Source: Streptomyces griseoincarnatus (GTDB lineage: Bacteria > Actinomycetota > Actinomycetes > Streptomycetales > Streptomycetaceae). From it: a stretch of DNA of 47,101 nt. Shown here piece after piece: positions 41,075 to 47,101 of this stretch. The position numbers and the translations under genes were made by a program. Location of the stretch: the NCBI GenBank assembly GCA_014649575.1, contig BMTH01000025.1, forward strand, positions 1 to 47,101, read 5' to 3'. Position 1 is the first letter of the stretch. Every line of letters begins with the position of its first letter. The notes beneath the pieces are model-generated. The model was not told where the DNA came from. It saw only the letters and a list, made by a program, of their open reading frames with translations, and searched no databases.

Positions 41075-42079
41075 TCAGCTGCCCGCACCGGCCCGCAGAT
41101 CCGGCAGGTCCGCCTTGAGAGTGTTCACCGGGATGGCGAAGCCGAGGCCCACGCTGCCCGCCGTGGACGACTCCGCGCCGCTCGGCGCGTACATCGCGGA
41201 GTTGATGCCGATGATGTTGCCGTTCATGTCGATCAGCGCGCCGCCGGAGTTGCCCGGGTTCAGCGAGGCGTCGGTCTGGATCGCCTTGTACGTGGTCGTG
41301 GAGCCGCCGGTGTCGCCGTTGAACTGCCGGCCGCCGAACTCGAACGGCCAGCCGCCGCCGCGCTGCTGCCCCTGGCTCTCGTCCGTGGACACGGTGACGT
41401 CCCGGTCGAGTGCGGAGACGATGCCGCTGGTCACCGTGCCGGTAAGGCCCTCGGGCGAGCCGATCGCGACGACCTGGTCGCCGACCTGCACGCCGTCCGA
41501 GTCGCCCAGGGTGGCGGCCTTCAGACCGGAGGCGTCCTCCAGCTTGATCAGCGCCAGGTCCTTGCTGCTGTCGGTGCCGACGACGCGGGCGTCGTAGGTC
41601 TTGCCGTCGTGCGTGCGCACCTGGACCCGGGAGGCGCCGGCCACGACGTGGTTGTTCGTGACGACCTCGCCGTCCTCGGTGACGATCACACCGGACCCGG
41701 TGGCCGAACCGGACGACGACGCGGCCTTGATCTCCACGATGCTGGGGCTGACGCTCTTGGCGACCCCGGCGACCGTGCCCTTCAGGGACGCCGGCACCAC
41801 GTCGGTCTCGGCGGCGGAGGACGCGGTGACGCCCGTGGAGGAACCGCCGGTCAGCTCCTGCACCCCGTAGGCGGTGGTCCCGCCGACGGCGGCGGCGACG
41901 ATCGCCACGGCGACGAGCAGCCTGGCCGGGCCGCGGCTCCGGCGGTGCGCGGGGGCGGTGGGTCCGGCGCCGGCGGGCTCGGCAGCCGCGGGAGCGTGGG
42001 CCGGCGGGGGCGGCCACTCGGGGTTCACCTGGTGCGGACCGTACTCGGGGAAGCCACTCGGGCGGGGGTTCTCGCTCAT
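41075..42079 (-). CDS. HtrA/DegP-like serine protease lacking a PDZ domain
   Basis: A 334-residue membrane-anchored protease. A Pro-rich cytoplasmic segment (1-50) and one helix (about 52-72) are followed by an extracytoplasmic trypsin-like domain. The triad is His144 in TNNHVVAG, Asp174 in SKDLALIKL and Ser278 in NPGNSGGAL. The protein ends about 55 residues after the Ser, leaving no room for the PDZ domain of HtrA/PepD. The neighbouring MprAB-like pair suggests a role in envelope quality control or signal processing. Confidence 0.92.
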   Translation of the reverse strand: MSENPRPSGFPEYGPHQVNPEWPPPPAHAPAAAEPAGAGPTAPAHRRSRGPARLLVAVAIVAAAVGGTTAYGVQELTGGSSTGVTASSAAETDVVPASLKGTVAGVAKSVSPSIVEIKAASSSGSATGSGVIVTEDGEVVTNNHVVAGASRVQVRTHDGKTYDARVVGTDSSKDLALIKLEDASGLKAATLGDSDGVQVGDQVVAIGSPEGLTGTVTSGIVSALDRDVTVSTDESQGQQRGGGWPFEFGGRQFNGDTGGSTTTYKAIQTDASLNPGNSGGALIDMNGNIIGINSAMYAPSGAESSTAGSVGLGFAIPVNTLKADLPDLRAGAGS

Positions 42080-42433
42080 GTATGTGAGCGTCCCGCCCGA
42101 CGATGAGAGCTTCCTGAGGGATGGCTGAGAAGCCCGGCAGAAGTGCGTATGCCCGATATAAAGACGAGCCTTGGGCGGGACGCCGCGCCCTGGGGTGCCG
42201 GCTGCCGCGCCGCGGGGAACATCTTCCGCGACCGTGGCGGCAGCACCCTTCAGGTGCGCGGGGAACTGCGCGATCAGCCACGGAGGTCCCGCACCCGGCG
42301 TCGACGGGGCGCCGCTGCGCCCACCTGTGCCGCCCTGGCGCCACGACTGCCCGCAGCTGGGGCGGGACGCCCCTCAGGGGCGCGGGGAACTGCGCGATCA
42401 GCCGCACACGACCCGGACCCGGCGCAACGGCGG
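42080..42433. repeat. Intergenic region with two clear and one degenerate copies of a dispersed repeat
   Basis: CTTCAGGTGCGCGGGGAACT (from 42248) and CCTCAGGGGCGCGGGGAACT (from 42371) begin two direct copies of about 35 nt that continue GCGCGATCAGCC. A weaker copy (CGCCGCGGGGAACATCTTCC) lies near 42210. This word is a well-known scattered element in Streptomyces genomes. The region has no ORF with convincing codon use. The left part, next to 42079, should hold the protease promoter. Confidence 0.8.
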
Positions 42434-43456
42434 CTAGGAGCAGCCGCAGGACTGGCGGAGGACCAGCCGGGACGGGAAGACCTTCAGCCGCTCCCGGCGG
42501 GAGCCGTTGACGCGGAGACCGTCGTCCAGGACCAGATCGACCGCCGCGCGGGCCATCGCCGGCCGGTCCGACGCGACCGTGGTCAGCGGCGGATCGGCGA
42601 GCGCCGCCTCCTTGATGTCGTCGAACCCGACGACCGCCAGCTCGCCCGGCACGTCGATGCGCAGCTCACGCGCGGCGCGCAGCACACCGATGGCCTGGTC
42701 GTCCGTGGAGCAGAAGATCGCGGGCGGCCGCCGCGGCCCCGACAGGATGTCCAGCGCGACCCGGTAGGCGTCGTAACGGTTGTACGGGGCCTCGAAGAGG
42801 CGCCCCTCCGTGGCTATCCCGGCCTCGTCCATCGCGCGCCGCCAGCCCTCGACGTGGTCGGAGACCGGGTCGCCGACGGCGGGCGTCTCCGCCGTACCGC
42901 CGACACAGGCGACGTACTCGTAGCCGTGCTCCAGCAGATGGCGCACGGCGAGCTGCGCGCCGCCGAGGTCGTCGGTGACGACGGCGACGTCGTCGATCGC
43001 CTCCGGCCGCTCGTGCAGCAGCACCACCCGGGCGTCCCACGCCTCGATCTCCGCCGCGGCCAGGTCGTTCAGCGCATGACTGACGAGGATCAGACCGGAG
43101 ACCCGCATGCCGAGGAAGGCGCGCAGATAGTGGACCTCGCGCTCGCCGATGTAGTCGGAGTTCCCGACCAGCACCATCTTCCCGCGCTCGGACGCGGCCT
43201 GTTCCACCGCGTGCGCCATCTCGCCGAAGAACGGCTGGCGGGCGTCCGGCACGATCAGACCTATGAGATCCGTGCGCCGGGACGCCATCGCCTGGGCGAC
43301 GCGGTCGGGCCGGTACCCCAGCTCCTTGATCGCTGCGAGCACCCGCTCGCGCGTGGCCGGGGCGACCGGCCGGGGTCCGTTGTTGATGACATAGCTGACG
43401 ACCGCGGTCGACGTCCCCGCCAGTCGCGCCACGTCATCCCTGGTTACCTTGGCCAC
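42434..43456 (-). CDS. LacI-family transcriptional regulator
   Basis: A 340-residue regulator. The N-terminal helix-turn-helix and hinge read TRDDVARLAGTSTAVVSYV and RVLAAIKELGYRPDRVAQAM. The periplasmic-binding-protein-like domain includes IGLIVPDARQPFFGEM and LAVVGFDDIKEAALADPPLT. The likely effector is a sugar or nucleoside, but no catabolic genes are adjacent. The GTG at 43456 follows a TAGACT -10 element by 6 nt, suggesting a leaderless transcript. A CGC tail (SCGCS) ends the protein. Confidence 0.94.
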   Translation of the reverse strand: MAKVTRDDVARLAGTSTAVVSYVINNGPRPVAPATRERVLAAIKELGYRPDRVAQAMASRRTDLIGLIVPDARQPFFGEMAHAVEQAASERGKMVLVGNSDYIGEREVHYLRAFLGMRVSGLILVSHALNDLAAAEIEAWDARVVLLHERPEAIDDVAVVTDDLGGAQLAVRHLLEHGYEYVACVGGTAETPAVGDPVSDHVEGWRRAMDEAGIATEGRLFEAPYNRYDAYRVALDILSGPRRPPAIFCSTDDQAIGVLRAARELRIDVPGELAVVGFDDIKEAALADPPLTTVASDRPAMARAAVDLVLDDGLRVNGSRRERLKVFPSRLVLRQSCGCS

Positions 43457-43462
43457 GCGCGG

Positions 43463-43468
43463 AGTCTA
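43463..43468 (-). promoter_or_regulatory. -10 element of a probably leaderless lacI-type transcript
   Basis: On the minus strand TAGACT is followed by six nt and the GTG start. In Streptomyces this spacing of a TANNNT hexamer to the start codon marks leaderless mRNAs. The -35 (CTGCCC, 18 nt upstream) is weak, and a GATATATC palindrome lies between them. Confidence 0.55.
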
Positions 43469-43563
43469 CGCGGATATATCGCCCACGGGCAGGGCGTGCC
43501 GGAGGTGGTGAACAGCGGAAAAGCGGCTCGTCTGCGCGAACGCGCCGCTCATGCGTGCGACCC

Positions 43564-44343
43564 TCAGGCCTTCGCCCGCACACCGTCGGCGTCCTGCGCG
43601 GCCGTCTCGTCCGCTTCCGCCGCCTTTTGCCGGGCGCCCTTCGCCTTCGCCTCCTCGGCCGCGCGCTCCACCTTCTCCGGCGTAACGAATCGATAACCGA
43701 CGTTCCGGACGGTGCCGATCAGCGACTCGTGCTCCGGGCCGAGCTTGGCGCGCAGACGGCGTACGTGCACGTCGACCGTCCGGGTACCGCCGAAGTAGTC
43801 GTAGCCCCAGACCTCCTGGAGCAGCTGGGCGCGGGTGAACACCCGGCCGGGGTGCTGCGCGAGGTACTTCAGCAGCTCGAACTCCTTGAAGGTCAGGTCC
43901 AGGACCCGGCCCTTCAGCTTCGCGGAGTACGTCGCCTCGTCCACGGAGAGGTCGCCGTTGCGGATCTCCATCGGGGAGTCGTCGTTGACGATCTGCTGGC
44001 GGCCCATCGCCAGCCGCAGCCGCGCCTCGACCTCCGCGGGGCCGGCCGTGTCCAGCAGTACGTCGTCGATGCCCCAGTCCGCGGTGACCGCGGCGAGGCC
44101 GCCCTCGGTCACGACCAGGACGAGGGGGCAGCCGGGGCCCGTGGAGCGCAGCAGCTGGCACAGGCTGCGGACCTGGGGAAGGTCGCGGCGCCCGTCGATG
44201 AGGATCACGTCGGCGCCGGGGGTGTCCACCAGCGCCGGGCCCTCCGCGGGCGCCACCCGGACGTTGTGCAGGAGCAGACCGAGGGCGGGGAGCACCTCCG
44301 TCGACGGCTGGAGCGCGTTGGTCAGGAGCAGCAGGGAACTCAT
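43564..44343 (-). CDS. glnR: Nitrogen regulator GlnR (orphan OmpR-type regulator)
   Basis: A 259-residue global regulator of nitrogen assimilation in actinomycetes. The atypical receiver domain (about 1-115) keeps Asp50 in VILIDGRRD but lacks the full acidic pocket. It is known to act without a cognate kinase. The C-terminal winged-helix domain (about 125-225) has TFKEFELLKYLAQHPG and TVDVHVRRLRAKLG. An Ala/Glu/Lys-rich tail follows. No kinase gene is near. A terminator-like hairpin lies about 200 bp upstream of the start. Confidence 0.95.
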   Translation of the reverse strand: MSSLLLLTNALQPSTEVLPALGLLLHNVRVAPAEGPALVDTPGADVILIDGRRDLPQVRSLCQLLRSTGPGCPLVLVVTEGGLAAVTADWGIDDVLLDTAGPAEVEARLRLAMGRQQIVNDDSPMEIRNGDLSVDEATYSAKLKGRVLDLTFKEFELLKYLAQHPGRVFTRAQLLQEVWGYDYFGGTRTVDVHVRRLRAKLGPEHESLIGTVRNVGYRFVTPEKVERAAEEAKAKGARQKAAEADETAAQDADGVRAKA

Positions 44344-44675
44344 CGGGTCGCCTCACCTGCTCGGATCGTGGCCGCCCGGAACGCGGCCGTCCTGCTTTCG
44401 TGCACGGTTCGCTCGCCCATAACGTCTGGTTCCTCCTCGGTCCCTGCGAGGACGTTTATGGCATTGCTGCGTGCGATCGACGGCCCGTACATCCGGCGGT
44501 TTCCCGCCTTCGTATACAACGCTTCCGAAAGCACAAAAGGACCCGGGGGCTTCGCTGCCCGAGTCCTCTTCGCAGCAGAATAGCCGACATGGGCACCGAT
44601 GCGGCAGGTCATGTGGCGCGATCCACCATTCGTCCATATTCCGAGACGCTGAATGTGACACGGGACGGCGCGCCG
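44344..44675. promoter_or_regulatory. glnR-hydrolase divergent region with terminator-like hairpin
   Basis: This 332-bp gap separates glnR from a plus-strand hydrolase. AAAAGGACCCGGGGGC (44536-44550) can pair with GCCCGAGTCCTCTT (44557-44570) over a TTCGCT loop, with one side bulged. Read on the minus strand it ends in TCCTTTTG, like an intrinsic terminator in front of glnR. A GTATAC palindrome is at 44512. No convincing ORF is present. Confidence 0.55.
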
Positions 44676-45497
44676 ATGCGGACGTTCCTGCACACGGCGG
44701 ACGGTGTGGCGATCGATTCCGTATACGAGCCGGGAGGCGTTGTATACGACTCGGGGAAGGTCGTATACGAACGGGTGGACGAGGGGGCGCGGAACGGTTC
44801 CGGGAATGCGCTCTCCGGTGTTTCCCAGGGGCTCGTTCTCGTGGTCGCGCACGGTTTCACCGGGGACGCCGATCGTCCCCACGTGCGGCGCGTCGCCCGC
44901 GTGTTCGCGCGGTACGGCGCCGTCGTCACCTTCTCCTTCCGCGGGCACGGGCGGTCCGGCGGACGCTCCACCGTCGGGGACCGCGAGGTGCTCGACCTCG
45001 CCGCGGCGGTCGCGTGGGCGCGGGAGCTGGGGCACACGCGGGTGGTCACCGTGGGGTTCTCCATGGGCGGGTCGGTGGCGCTGCGGCACGCGGCGCTGGA
45101 CGCCGGTGGCGTCGATGCCGTCGTCTCCGTGAGCGCGCCGGCGCGCTGGTTCTACCGGGGGACCGCGCCCATGCGGCGGCTGCACTGGCTGGTGACGCGG
45201 CCCTCCGGGCGGCTGGTGGGCCGGTACGGGCTGCGCACCCGCATCCACCACCGGCACTGGGACCCCGTGCCGCTGTCCCCCGTCGAGGCCGTGCCCCGCA
45301 TCGCGCCGACACCGCTGCTGGTCGTGCACGGGGACCAGGACGCCTACTTCCCGCTCGACCACCCCCGGATGCTCGCGGACGCCGCCGGGGAGCACGGGGA
45401 GCTGTGGGTCGAGCACGGCATGGGGCACGCGGAGAACGCGGCGCCCGAACCGCTGTTGAGGAGGATCGGGGACTGGGCGGTCGCCCGGGCGGGCTAG
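44676..45497 (+). CDS. Alpha/beta hydrolase (monoacylglycerol lipase-like)
   Basis: A 273-residue hydrolase from ATG 44676 (MRTFLHTADG); GTG 44655 and ATG 44589 are alternatives with equally weak ribosome sites. The nucleophile elbow is GFSMGGSVA (G-x-S-x-G) and the oxyanion region is VAHGFTGDADRP. The acid is likely in HGDQDAYFPLDH and the final His in EHGMGHAENA. This is the lysophospholipase/monoacylglycerol lipase type. Residues about 15-37 carry three 7-residue repeats VYE/VYD that reflect a 21-bp DNA repeat. The exact substrate is unknown. Confidence 0.85.
   Translation: MRTFLHTADGVAIDSVYEPGGVVYDSGKVVYERVDEGARNGSGNALSGVSQGLVLVVAHGFTGDADRPHVRRVARVFARYGAVVTFSFRGHGRSGGRSTVGDREVLDLAAAVAWARELGHTRVVTVGFSMGGSVALRHAALDAGGVDAVVSVSAPARWFYRGTAPMRRLHWLVTRPSGRLVGRYGLRTRIHHRHWDPVPLSPVEAVPRIAPTPLLVVHGDQDAYFPLDHPRMLADAAGEHGELWVEHGMGHAENAAPEPLLRRIGDWAVARAG
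44721..44770 (+). repeat. 21-bp direct repeat with GTATACGA core
   Basis: GTATACGA starts at 44721, 44742 and 44763, exactly 21 bp apart, inside the start of the hydrolase gene. GTATAC is a palindrome and is AT-rich for this genome. A fourth GTATAC is at 44512, off-phase. The unit encodes V-Y-E/D plus four variable residues. Confidence 0.75.
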
Positions 45498-45537
45498 CCT
45501 GACCGTGTTCACCGTCAACCGATCGAGGAACCAGCAG

Positions 45538-45792
45538 ATGGCAAAGGTCACGGTGCGGTACTGGGCCGCCGCCAAGGCCGCGGCGGGGGTGGCCGAGGAG
45601 CCGTACGAGGCGGACACGCTCGCCGACGCGCTCGCCGCCGTGCGCGCACGGCATCCCGGCGAGCTGGCGCGCGTGCTGCTGAGGTGCTCGTTCCTGGTCG
45701 ACGGCGATCCCGTGGGCAAGCGCGCGCATGAGACGGTACGGCTGGCCGACGGCGGCACGGTCGAGGTGCTTCCGCCGTTCGCAGGAGGGTGA
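45538..45792 (+). CDS. MoaD/ThiS-like sulfur-carrier protein
   Basis: An 84-residue beta-grasp protein from ATG 45538, with GAGGAA 8 nt upstream. It begins MAKVTVRYWAAAKAAAG and ends in the di-glycine PFAGG, the C-terminal thiocarboxylate site of MoaD/ThiS family sulfur carriers. These donate sulfur in molybdopterin or thiamine synthesis; here no moaE or thiG is adjacent, so the pathway is open. It follows the hydrolase by 40 nt and overlaps the ribosome-site region of the next gene. Confidence 0.85.
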   Translation: MAKVTVRYWAAAKAAAGVAEEPYEADTLADALAAVRARHPGELARVLLRCSFLVDGDPVGKRAHETVRLADGGTVEVLPPFAGG

Positions 45793-45794
45793 GG

Positions 45795-46958
45795 ATGACG
45801 AACCAGCCGTACGGCGGGGGGTACGGGTACGGGGCGCAGGAGCCGCCGGTTACGCCGTACCAGGAGCCGCCGGTCACGCCGTACCAGCAGCCGCCGGTCA
45901 CGCCGTATCAGGAGCCGCCGGTCACGCCGTACCAGCAGCCGCAGTCCCAACCGCATGCCCAGCCGCAGGCGTGGCCGGGGCAGGGGTACGACGATCCGTA
46001 CGATCCGTACGCGGATCAGCAGGACACGCAGCAGTGGCAGGGGCAGACGTGGGAGACGCAGATGCAGCCGCCGGTGCCGCCGGTGGCGGCGGCCGAGGAG
46101 ACGTCGTACCTGCCGCCGCAGGGGGTGGCGCCTGTTCAGGCCGCGGAGCCCGCTCCTGTGGGAAGGGCTGAGCCGGCGCCGGAGTACGGTCCGGCCACCC
46201 TCGCCGGGAACTCGCGCGTCACCGATGCGCAGCGGGCCCGGGCCGAGGGGCGGTCGCCGGTCATCGAGCCCGGGATGCAGCCCGCGCTGCTGACGGCGGT
46301 GCTGGGTCTGCTGCTGGCGGGCGGCGCCGCGCTGGGTACGTACGCGCTGCTCGTGCCGCTGGTGGTGCTCCAGGGCGTGACCGCGGCGGGGTGGTTCCGG
46401 CTCAACGGGATGTGGCCGGCGCGGCAGGGCATCGCGCTGGGGTTCCTCGGGGCGCTGGTCGCGGACGCGGCGATGCTGGTCTCGGACCGGTCGCCCGGGG
46501 TGATCCTCGGGGCGCTGGGCGTGTGGGTGCTGCTGTCGCTGGTGCTGCAGCTGCGGTCGCACGCGGATCCGGACGAGCGGATGTACGGCCTGATGGCGAC
46601 GGTGGTCGCGGCGGCGCTGGCGATCGCGGCGGGCGGCTACCTCGCGGCGGACGCGGACGCGGTGGTCGTCGGGGCGGTGGCGGTGGCGGCGGCGATGGTC
46701 GTGCGGGCGCTGCCGGTGACGACGGCGGCGTCGGTGGTGATCGCGGTGGCGGCGGCGGCCGGTGCGGGGTACGCCGTCGGCGGGATGTCGTCGGACGGGG
46801 CGCTGACGGGGGTCGGGGCGGCGGTCTGCGCACTGATCGGCCACCGGGTGGCCAGCTACGACTACCCGTCCCGCTTCGTCCACTTCACGGCGGGGGTCGC
46901 CCTGCCGCTGGCGGCGGCGGGCCCGGTCGTGTACACGCTGGGGCGGGTGTTCGGCTGA
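45795..46958 (+). CDS. Pro/Gln/Tyr-rich membrane protein
   Basis: A 387-residue protein from ATG 45795, with AGGAGGG 5-6 nt upstream; a GTG at 45789 would overlap that site. The cytoplasmic N-terminus (1-150) is low complexity and includes four tandem copies of QEPPVTPY/QQPPVTPY, then a Gln/Pro-rich segment. The C-terminal half (about 160-387) has seven or eight closely spaced hydrophobic helices. Pro-rich tails on polytopic proteins are common in streptomycetes and may bind partners. No known family is recognised. Confidence 0.82.
   Translation: MTNQPYGGGYGYGAQEPPVTPYQEPPVTPYQQPPVTPYQEPPVTPYQQPQSQPHAQPQAWPGQGYDDPYDPYADQQDTQQWQGQTWETQMQPPVPPVAAAEETSYLPPQGVAPVQAAEPAPVGRAEPAPEYGPATLAGNSRVTDAQRARAEGRSPVIEPGMQPALLTAVLGLLLAGGAALGTYALLVPLVVLQGVTAAGWFRLNGMWPARQGIALGFLGALVADAAMLVSDRSPGVILGALGVWVLLSLVLQLRSHADPDERMYGLMATVVAAALAIAAGGYLAADADAVVVGAVAVAAAMVVRALPVTTAASVVIAVAAAAGAGYAVGGMSSDGALTGVGAAVCALIGHRVASYDYPSRFVHFTAGVALPLAAAGPVVYTLGRVFG
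45837..45932 (+). repeat. Four 24-bp tandem repeats encoding QEPPVTPY
   Basis: Units begin at 45837, 45861, 45885 and 45909. They differ by a few silent changes and a Glu/Gln alternation at residue 2. They lie inside the Pro-rich membrane protein gene. Confidence 0.93.
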
Positions 46959-46962
46959 GACC

Positions 46963-47098
46963 GTGTGCCTGCGGTGCGTCGCCTGTCCGGTGGGGGCCGC
47001 CGAGGTCGTGTGCCTGCGACGCAGGGGTCTGTCCGGTGGGGGTTGCCGTTTGATGCCTGCGGCGCAGGGTTCTGTGCGGTGGGGGTTGATGTAGCGCC
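46963..47098. repeat. Three imperfect direct repeats at the right edge
   Basis: GTGCCTGCG or ATGCCTGCG starts units at 46965, 47010 and 47053 (45 and 43 bp apart). Each continues into CTGTCCGGTGGGGG or a close variant. The last unit reaches the edge of the window, so the array may go on. No gene follows the membrane protein before the end. Confidence 0.75.
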
Positions 47099-47101
47099 CA
47101 G

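Noticed and set aside
42080..42433. CRISPR-like array from the spaced repeats
   Set aside because: Only two or three copies with unequal spacing and no cas genes; the sequence matches a dispersed Streptomyces element.

Overview
The window is from a very high-GC actinobacterium, almost certainly a Streptomyces chromosome. Nearly every gene has G or C at third codon positions, GTG starts are common, and the gene order around pitH, pstBACS, ppk, mshD and glnR matches what I recall of the S. coelicolor SCO4120-SCO4162 core region. Gene names rest on protein motifs plus that remembered synteny; no database was consulted.

Layout. (1) 1-230: tail of an rRNA operon (23S-5S spacer, 5S rRNA, terminator). 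(2) 236-3832, minus strand: an ABC exporter coupled to a NarL-type two-component system, then a divergent GNAT acetyltransferase. (3) 4476-12932: a chromosomal type IV secretion (T4SS)-like locus. It has a degenerate coupling-protein-like gene, a VirB4-type ATPase, its separate N-terminal partner, a VirB6-like membrane protein, a VirB8/TcpC-like protein, a 37-residue mini-ORF and a VirB2-like small membrane protein on the minus strand, plus a divergent two-domain peptidoglycan hydrolase. No relaxase, integrase or att site is visible. (4) 13143-17014: a PAP2 phosphatase, a frameshifted Tat-exported FAD oxidase, a small Cys-rich protein, a lipoprotein and a small orphan protein. (5) 17040-28107: copper sensor CsoR with its operator, then a phosphate block: Pit accessory protein and PitH, pstSCAB with a clear PHO-box array, and ppk with a CHAD protein and a NUDIX hydrolase. 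(6) 28375-35348: two divergent ABC systems, one with a YtrA-type GntR regulator and a perfect inverted-repeat operator, the other led by an ECF sigma factor and a zinc-motif anti-sigma membrane protein. (7) 35539-38764: mycothiol synthase, secreted 5'-nucleotidase and a DUF1737 protein. (8) 38778-42079: an MprAB-like two-component system next to a PDZ-less HtrA-type protease. (9) 42434-46958: a LacI regulator, GlnR, an alpha/beta hydrolase, a MoaD/ThiS-like protein and a Pro-rich membrane protein.

How it works together. Phosphate scavenging (PstSCAB, secreted nucleotidase), low-affinity uptake (Pit) and polyphosphate handling (Ppk, CHAD, NUDIX) sit close to the nitrogen regulator GlnR. Envelope functions recur: peptidoglycan hydrolase, PAP2, three ABC exporters, ECF sigma/anti-sigma, and MprAB with an HtrA protease. 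The most unusual unit is the T4SS-like locus, which has energising and channel genes but a coupling protein whose P-loop looks destroyed. Dispersed Streptomyces-type intergenic repeats lie at 35360-35490, 42175-42415 and 46963-47098.
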